Source of the DNA: Desulfamplus sp.
GTDB lineage: Bacteria > Desulfobacterota > Desulfobacteria > Desulfobacterales > Desulfobacteraceae
Length of the DNA stretch: 64,000 bases
Reading direction: 5' to 3'
NCBI GenBank assembly: GCA_015232555.1
Contig: JADFZJ010000015.1
Span: 1-64,000, forward strand
Position 1 is the first letter of the stretch; each line of letters begins with the position of its first letter. The notes beneath the pieces are model-generated. The model ran no database searches, was not told the origin of the DNA, and was given only the letters and a program-made list of their open reading frames with translations. Both the position numbers and the translations under genes were made by a program. Below are positions 59,085 through 64,000 of this stretch, one piece after another.

Positions 59085-60133
59085 ATATTAAAAAACATTT
59101 TCTACTATTCCTAAAGATAACTATTGTAATACTTGTGGCAGGCTTCATCCTTGCCCAGAAAGCACAAAAACCGAGAATACTCGTTATGCACAGTTACCAT
59201 ACTGACTATCCTTGGGTTATCCAGATGGACGAGGGTATTCGAAGGATTTTTGAGAGTCGTCAGGGCATCACATTGAGACACTACTACATGGACCTTAAAA
59301 ACCATACATCAGATGATTTTAAGAGAACAGCCGCTGCTACAGCCCACATTACAATTAAAAACTGGAAGCCTGATGTTCTTATAATTGCTGATGATATAGG
59401 TCAAAAATTGGTTGGTATGAAATATCTTAATGATCCCTCTATAAAAATCGTATTCTGTGCGGTGAACGGCGGCGTAGATATATACGGATATGATAAAGCA
59501 GACAATGTTACAGGAATATTTGAACGTAAACCCTTATCTGCTATCAGAGAAACTCTACTTATGATTGCACGGGCAAGAGGTATAAGTTCTGACGTTACTG
59601 GGAAGAAACCAAAAGTAGTCTTTGTTTGTGATGAGTCTGGTTCAGTTACAGCAGAACTTCCTGGTCTCAACTCCTTTGATTGGGAAGGTCTTGAATGGCT
59701 TCCTCCTGTACGGGTAGATAATTTTGATGCGTGGAAAAAGGCTATCAACGAAGTCAACGGTTATGCAGATATTATTCTGGTGAGTGATTACAGGGAATTT
59801 AGACTGCCTTCTGGTGAAAAAGAGCCAATTCCACCTTCGGATATTATGGCATGGACAGAGGCTAATTCTAAAATTCCAATTTTAGGAATGTCTCTTATTA
59901 ATGTATATGATGGCGGTATGTTATCCGTCTTTACTTCAGGATATGAACAGGGTGAAGTTGCAGGAAGCATGGCTTTTGATATTGTACGTGGGAAAAATCC
60001 TAAAGAGATTCCTTTTGCTGATACCAAACAATTTCTTATTTCTGTCCGTAAATCTGCTACAGACAATCGTGGACTTCCAATTCCTGCGATTTATGAAGCC
60101 TTTGCCAGAGCTACAGAGAACTTTTATGAGTAA
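59081..60133 (+). CDS. Membrane-anchored ABC-type substrate-binding protein (ABC_sub_bind family)
   Basis: The 350-residue protein has an N-terminal hydrophobic anchor (about 7-25) without a lipobox cysteine. A two-lobed binding fold follows: ILVMHSYHTDYPWVIQMDEGIRRIF, KPDVLIIADDIGQKLVG, FCAVNGG, and the later IPILGMSLINVYDGGMLSVFTSGYEQGEVAG. This is the ABC_sub_bind pattern (PF04392-like). It overlaps the transporter gene by 4 bases, so the two are made together, but there is no ABC permease or ATPase in the window. It could present ligand to the transporter or the channel fusion; that is inference. Confidence 0.75.
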   Translation: MNIKKHFLLFLKITIVILVAGFILAQKAQKPRILVMHSYHTDYPWVIQMDEGIRRIFESRQGITLRHYYMDLKNHTSDDFKRTAAATAHITIKNWKPDVLIIADDIGQKLVGMKYLNDPSIKIVFCAVNGGVDIYGYDKADNVTGIFERKPLSAIRETLLMIARARGISSDVTGKKPKVVFVCDESGSVTAELPGLNSFDWEGLEWLPPVRVDNFDAWKKAINEVNGYADIILVSDYREFRLPSGEKEPIPPSDIMAWTEANSKIPILGMSLINVYDGGMLSVFTSGYEQGEVAGSMAFDIVRGKNPKEIPFADTKQFLISVRKSATDNRGLPIPAIYEAFARATENFYE

Positions 60134-60220
60134 AGTATGAAAAAATTTAATCTGTTTCCTGAATCTCTTGAGTTGAATAACCCTTAATCAAATGTCATCT
60201 ATGGTATAAGTTATAATTAT

Positions 60221-61147
60221 ATGAATAAAATTCTGATTACCACCTCATCTTTTGGCGTACATGATGCTACCACTCTTGAAAGATTAAAAAATGCTGGATT
60301 TGAAGTTGTAATGAATCCTTATAATCGCAAACTTACAGAGAATGAGGTAGAATCCTTGATCGAAACTCACGCTCCTGTAGGCATGATTGCTGGTGTAGAG
60401 CCACTAACATCTGATGTTCTTCGCAAAACATATAGTCTTAAGGTTATTTCTCGATGTGGTATAGGCATTGATTCTGTTGACATCAAAACAGCGTCAAGTA
60501 TGGGTATTGTTGTGACCAACACACCTGATGCACCCACTATTCCTGTTGCTGAACTTACTGTAGGACTTATCCTCTCTCTTCTTCGTAGAATCCATAGTGC
60601 AGATTCAGCCATACGAGACGGTAAATGGTATAGACCCACAGGTGGACTTGTTTTTGGCAAAACTGTAGGCATTATCGGCTGCGGAAGAATTGGATCCTAT
60701 GTTGCAACTCTTCTATCATCTTTCAAGTGCAAGATATTGGGCTACGATGCCTATCCGCATTCTAATACCTCAATCTGCTATCAATCTTCAGAATTGTCCC
60801 CCCTTCTTGCTCAATCCGATATAATTAGCCTCCATATACCTTACAGCCCTGAAAATGATCATTTTATCAGCCGCGATAGGATCAGGCAGATGAAAAAAGA
60901 TGCGTATCTCATTAACGCTGCAAGAGGAGGGCTTATAGACGAAGACGCCCTGTATGATGCTCTTAAATCAGGTCATTTAGGAGGTGCTGCACTTGACTCT
61001 TTTGAACAGGAACCCTATTTGGGTAATCTTAAAGAGTTAGATAACGTTCTGCTCACAAGCCATATAGGTTCTTATGCGTTAGAAGGCAGAATTATAATGG
61101 AAAACCAGTCAGTAGATAATCTGCTTAGAGAATTGGGAAAAAAATGA
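60221..61147 (+). CDS. D-2-hydroxyacid dehydrogenase (phosphoglycerate dehydrogenase-like)
   Basis: The 308-residue NAD-dependent enzyme has the nucleotide motif GCGRIG (153-158) and the catalytic triad R235 (NAARGG), E264 (SFEQEP) and H281 (SHIGSYA). The regulatory ACT/ASB domain of biosynthetic SerA is missing, so it is a short-form member and the substrate is uncertain. It is the first of four closely spaced genes; the next starts 29 bases on. The weak ribosome binding site near 60209 leaves the start slightly uncertain. Confidence 0.88.
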   Translation: MNKILITTSSFGVHDATTLERLKNAGFEVVMNPYNRKLTENEVESLIETHAPVGMIAGVEPLTSDVLRKTYSLKVISRCGIGIDSVDIKTASSMGIVVTNTPDAPTIPVAELTVGLILSLLRRIHSADSAIRDGKWYRPTGGLVFGKTVGIIGCGRIGSYVATLLSSFKCKILGYDAYPHSNTSICYQSSELSPLLAQSDIISLHIPYSPENDHFISRDRIRQMKKDAYLINAARGGLIDEDALYDALKSGHLGGAALDSFEQEPYLGNLKELDNVLLTSHIGSYALEGRIIMENQSVDNLLRELGKK

Positions 61148-61176
61148 AGTAATTTGAAGAAACTTTGGAGTGATTT

Positions 61177-61824
61177 ATGGGGGATAGTAAAAAATCTGTA
61201 CCATTTCAGGCTGTTTTATTTGATTTTGACGGAGTAATTTTAGATTCTGTTAATGTAAAAACTGAGGCTTTTGCTAAACTTTTTCGCAGCTACGGACCTG
61301 AAATAGAACGGCAGGTGGTTGAATATCATCTTTCTCATGGTGGAGTATCCCGTTTTAACAAATTCAAATATTATTATGAAAAGCTGCTTAATACCCATTT
61401 AAGCGAAGAAAAGATTTTACAGTTGGGAGAGGAGTTTTCAAAGTTGGCTTTGCAGGGTGTGCTGGAAGCACCGTTTATTGAAGGTGCTATAGAGAGCCTT
61501 AAAGTATTGCATCAACAAGCGATTCCAGCTTTTGTTGTATCTGGAACTCCTCAGGAGGAACTTAGCTATATTATACAAAAACGTGATATTGGCTTATTGT
61601 TTACGGAAGTTCATGGTTCTCCTAAACTCAAACATGAGATTATCTTAGATATACAGACAAGATACAATTTGGAACCATGCAGGTGTCTATTTATCGGAGA
61701 TGCTATGACTGACTATAATGCAGCAACAGCAACTGGTACACTCTTTCTTGGGATTATTCCAGAAAATACTCCATCCAATTTTCCACCCGGCACATCAGTC
61801 TCTTCAACTGTTTCCTTTCTATGA
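61177..61824 (+). CDS. HAD-family phosphatase
   Basis: The 215-residue protein has the HAD nucleophile motif DFDGVILDS (D16, D18), the Ser/Thr motif VVSGTPQEEL, Lys in SPKLKHEII, and the metal motif FIGDAMTDYNAA. The cap domain type (helical, between motifs 1 and 2) is that of phosphoglycolate/beta-phosphoglucomutase-like members. TTGGAG precedes the ATG. Its place between a hydroxyacid dehydrogenase and an epimerase hints at dephosphorylation of a sugar or hydroxyacid intermediate. Confidence 0.85.
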   Translation: MGDSKKSVPFQAVLFDFDGVILDSVNVKTEAFAKLFRSYGPEIERQVVEYHLSHGGVSRFNKFKYYYEKLLNTHLSEEKILQLGEEFSKLALQGVLEAPFIEGAIESLKVLHQQAIPAFVVSGTPQEELSYIIQKRDIGLLFTEVHGSPKLKHEIILDIQTRYNLEPCRCLFIGDAMTDYNAATATGTLFLGIIPENTPSNFPPGTSVSSTVSFL

Positions 61825-61863
61825 TCCAAATAAAAGTTTTTTACTACAAGGAGGTTGTTTAAA

Positions 61864-62778
61864 ATGGATAAAGTTGTTGTCTTTGGAGGTTCTGGATTCA
61901 TTGGAAGCCATGTGGCGGACGAGCTTACTTTCAAAGGATATGATGTTGTTATCTTTGATAAAATAGCATCACGATATCTTCAGAAAAACCAGACGATGGT
62001 TATTGGTGATCTGCTGGACAGACAATCTATTCTCGAAGTTGTAGAAGATGCTAAATATGTCTATCACTTTGGCGGTATAGCAGATATTGAAGAATCAACC
62101 AGGACACCATGGGAGACTATGTATATTAATGTAATGGGAACTTGTGCTATTTTAGAAGCATGTGTGGCATTGAATATAAAACGCTTTCTATTTGCAAGTT
62201 CCATGTATGTTTATACTGAACTTGGAAGTTTTTACAGAGTATCAAAGCAGTCATGTGAAAAACTTATCAAGGAATATTCCAGAAAATTTGGTTTGGGTTA
62301 CACAGTATTTAGAATTGGGACTCCTTATGGACCAAGATCAAACCATTTTAATTCTATCAAAAAAATGCTGGTTCAAGCATTTCATCAGAGAAAATTAACC
62401 TGTTACGGCTCTCCTGACGAGGTCAGAGAATATATTCATGTATCTGATGCTGCACAGGAGTGTGTCTCGCTTTTAGATGACATGTATCATAACCAGCATG
62501 TTATAATGACAGGCAATCAATCTTTCAGATTAGACATGCTTGCAAAAACAATAAGGGAGATGCTCGGCAATGATATAGATATTGAATATCTGCCCAGAGG
62601 AGAGGGACATCATTATCATATTACCCCGTATTCATATAAACCTGAAAAAGCTATTAAGGTGACACCGATGCACTATCATGATTTGGGGCAAGGGCTGCTT
62701 GAGCTTTTATACGAGCTTGGTGGAAGAAATTCTGGTAGGCCTATAGAAATAATAAAATATGAACTGAATGCGAGATAA
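61864..62778 (+). CDS. NAD-dependent epimerase/dehydratase (extended SDR)
   Basis: The frame opens at TTG 61855, but AAGGAGG at 61849-61855 fits ATG 61864, giving 304 residues. The Rossmann motif is GGSGFIGSH, with ASSMYVY and the catalytic YRVSK, then FRIGTPYGPRS and EYIHVSDAA. These are features of nucleotide-sugar or sugar epimerases/dehydratases. The substrate cannot be read off. The next gene begins two bases after its stop. Confidence 0.88.
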   Translation: MDKVVVFGGSGFIGSHVADELTFKGYDVVIFDKIASRYLQKNQTMVIGDLLDRQSILEVVEDAKYVYHFGGIADIEESTRTPWETMYINVMGTCAILEACVALNIKRFLFASSMYVYTELGSFYRVSKQSCEKLIKEYSRKFGLGYTVFRIGTPYGPRSNHFNSIKKMLVQAFHQRKLTCYGSPDEVREYIHVSDAAQECVSLLDDMYHNQHVIMTGNQSFRLDMLAKTIREMLGNDIDIEYLPRGEGHHYHITPYSYKPEKAIKVTPMHYHDLGQGLLELLYELGGRNSGRPIEIIKYELNAR

Positions 62779-62780
62779 AA

Positions 62781-63425
62781 ATGGATATAATTATTGATCT
62801 TTCTCATCCTATTTATGATGGTATGCCCTGTTATCCAGGAGACCCTGGAGTCAGGATTGAACGGGTTAAGCAGATCGGAAAAGATCGAGTTAATGTAACT
62901 GAAATCTCAATGGGAAGCCACACTGGAACTCATTTAGATGCACCATCTCACATGATTAAAAATGGGAATAGTTTAGATAAAACGGATATTTCATGGTTTT
63001 GCGGCAGGGCAATCAAAATAGATATAAGCCGCTATACTGAATATGATTTGAGGGATTTTCCATACGATGGTGTGATTATAGAAACTGGTTGGTGGGCACA
63101 TTTCAACAATCCTACCCGCTACTTTAGCAACGAAAGACCTTCAATCCCAACCTCTTTTGCACAATCTCTTGCTGCTACAGGTATAAAATTTTTTGGATGT
63201 GATCTGCCAAGTGTTGATCAAAGCGGGGTACAGGATAAAATTATCCATCTTACCTTTCTGAATAAAAACATCATTATATATGAAAATCTGACAAACTTGG
63301 ACAAAATACCCGAAGGTATTCCATTTACCTTTATTGGCTTTCCCCTGAACATATATGATATTGATGGCTCTCCTGTGAGAGCAGTGGGGATCAAAGACGA
63401 TCCTATTATAGGAGATCGTTTTTAG
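62781..63425 (+). CDS. Cyclase-family metal-dependent hydrolase (kynurenine formamidase-like)
   Basis: The 214-residue protein begins IDLSHPIYDGMPCYPGDPG and has the metal motif H47-TGT-H51-L-D53-AP-S-H57, the mark of the cyclase/KynB family (hydrolases of formamides, lactones or related amides). FFGCDLPSVDQSG is the other conserved block. It overlaps none but follows the epimerase by two bases, so it is part of the same unit. A kynurenine role is not suggested by the neighbours. Confidence 0.85.
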   Translation: MDIIIDLSHPIYDGMPCYPGDPGVRIERVKQIGKDRVNVTEISMGSHTGTHLDAPSHMIKNGNSLDKTDISWFCGRAIKIDISRYTEYDLRDFPYDGVIIETGWWAHFNNPTRYFSNERPSIPTSFAQSLAATGIKFFGCDLPSVDQSGVQDKIIHLTFLNKNIIIYENLTNLDKIPEGIPFTFIGFPLNIYDIDGSPVRAVGIKDDPIIGDRF

Positions 63426-63441
63426 AGCGGTATTGGATTAT

Positions 63442-64000
63442 ATGACACAAAATGGAATTATTGCGATTGACAAACCAGAAGGTATATCTTCAGCAGCGGT
63501 CGTTGCTATAGTCAAAAGAAAACTTGGCGTAAAAAAAGTTGGGCACACTGGAACTCTTGATCCATTTGCAACTGGCTTGATGCTGTGTGGCATCAATAAA
63601 GGGACAAAATTATCCCAATTTTTTCTTGGCAGTTCTAAACACTATTTAGCAGAAGTTGCCCTTGGAATAGAGACAGATACTCAAGATTATACAGGTCAGC
63701 TCGTAAACAGGTGTGACCCGTTGGTGCTTGATTCACTCACCCATGACACAATCATTGAGACAGTTGAAAAATTGAGAGGGATTCAGATGCAAAAGCCCCC
63801 TCTATACTCTGCCCTTAAACACAATGGAAAACCCCTCTACAAGTTAGCAAGAGAGGGAAAGCCCGTCCAGAAACCATCCCGCATGATTGAAATTCACTCT
63901 ATTGAAATCTTAAATATTCAGAAGGAATCAGCGGCTGACCTTATATCAAAGCCAAAATTTTTATCAGATGCAATACTTTTAACCATTTCAGTTCACTGCT
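63442..64000 (+). CDS. truB: tRNA pseudouridine synthase B (partial, cut by window edge)
   Basis: The first 186 codons are present and open to the edge. The protein makes pseudouridine 55 in tRNAs. It begins MTQNGIIAIDKPEGISS and has the catalytic motif GHTGTLDPFATGLM (Asp is the nucleophile), then IETDTQDYTG and QKPPLYSALK. It normally sits next to rbfA, and here follows the inserted block by 16 bases. Confidence 0.95.
   Translation, partial: MTQNGIIAIDKPEGISSAAVVAIVKRKLGVKKVGHTGTLDPFATGLMLCGINKGTKLSQFFLGSSKHYLAEVALGIETDTQDYTGQLVNRCDPLVLDSLTHDTIIETVEKLRGIQMQKPPLYSALKHNGKPLYKLAREGKPVQKPSRMIEIHSIEILNIQKESAADLISKPKFLSDAILLTISVHC

Overview
The window is a 64 kb stretch of AT-rich bacterial chromosome. 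The EF-Tu, RpoB/RpoC, ribosomal protein and NIT-type chemoreceptor sequences, the futalosine-type menaquinone gene (mqnD) and the gene order look like a sulfate-reducer-type Desulfobacterota (former Deltaproteobacteria), probably Desulfobacterales. That placement is inferred from sequence style, not from a search. No rRNA, CRISPR array, insertion sequence or prophage was seen.

Layout. 1-29.6 kb is one long plus-strand translation/transcription super-cluster: end of a first tuf, rpmG, tRNA-Trp, secE, nusG, rplKAJL, rpoBC, rpsL, rpsG, a second tuf, then the complete S10, spc and alpha operons through rplQ. It closes with a strong bidirectional terminator at 29.53-29.57 kb. fusA is missing between rpsG and tuf, and adk/map are missing between secY and infA. 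29.6-42.5 kb is mixed housekeeping on both strands: birA, rnhA, a NamZ/DUF1343 glycosidase, hisC, cmk, rpsA, tRNA-Pro, mqnD, a NIT-type chemoreceptor, a YkgJ-type Cys-cluster protein, a dGTPase and a CMP/dCMP-type deaminase. 42.7-47.7 kb is infC-rpmI-rplT-pheS-pheT; infC appears to start at AUA. 47.8-53.9 kb is tRNA-Gly, rimP, nusA, infB, rbfA. 63.4 kb to the right edge is the start of truB.

The accessory part is 53.9-63.4 kb, which sits between rbfA and truB, genes that are usually close neighbours. It begins with a 972-residue protein that reads as a periplasmic amino-acid-type binding protein, then a domain resembling the extracellular ligand-binding domain of pentameric ligand-gated channels, then an MscS-type channel. 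Next come a cyclic-nucleotide-binding domain fused to a DASS/SLC13-type transporter and a membrane-anchored ABC-type substrate-binding protein with no ABC transporter beside it. After these is a tight four-gene set: 2-hydroxyacid dehydrogenase, HAD phosphatase, NAD-dependent epimerase and cyclase-family hydrolase. The channel fusion and its neighbours are my best candidate for an undescribed system.

Most of the window is the protein-synthesis core, with several hairpins in gaps between genes (rplJ-rplL, rplL-rpoB, rplC-rplD, infA-rpmJ, infC-rpmI) that probably tune stoichiometry. Many of these highly expressed genes use TTG or GTG starts. Several enzymes at 29-42 kb carry polar low-complexity inserts inside otherwise conserved folds. 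Apart from stretches that hold a tRNA, no gene-free gap exceeds 300 bases.
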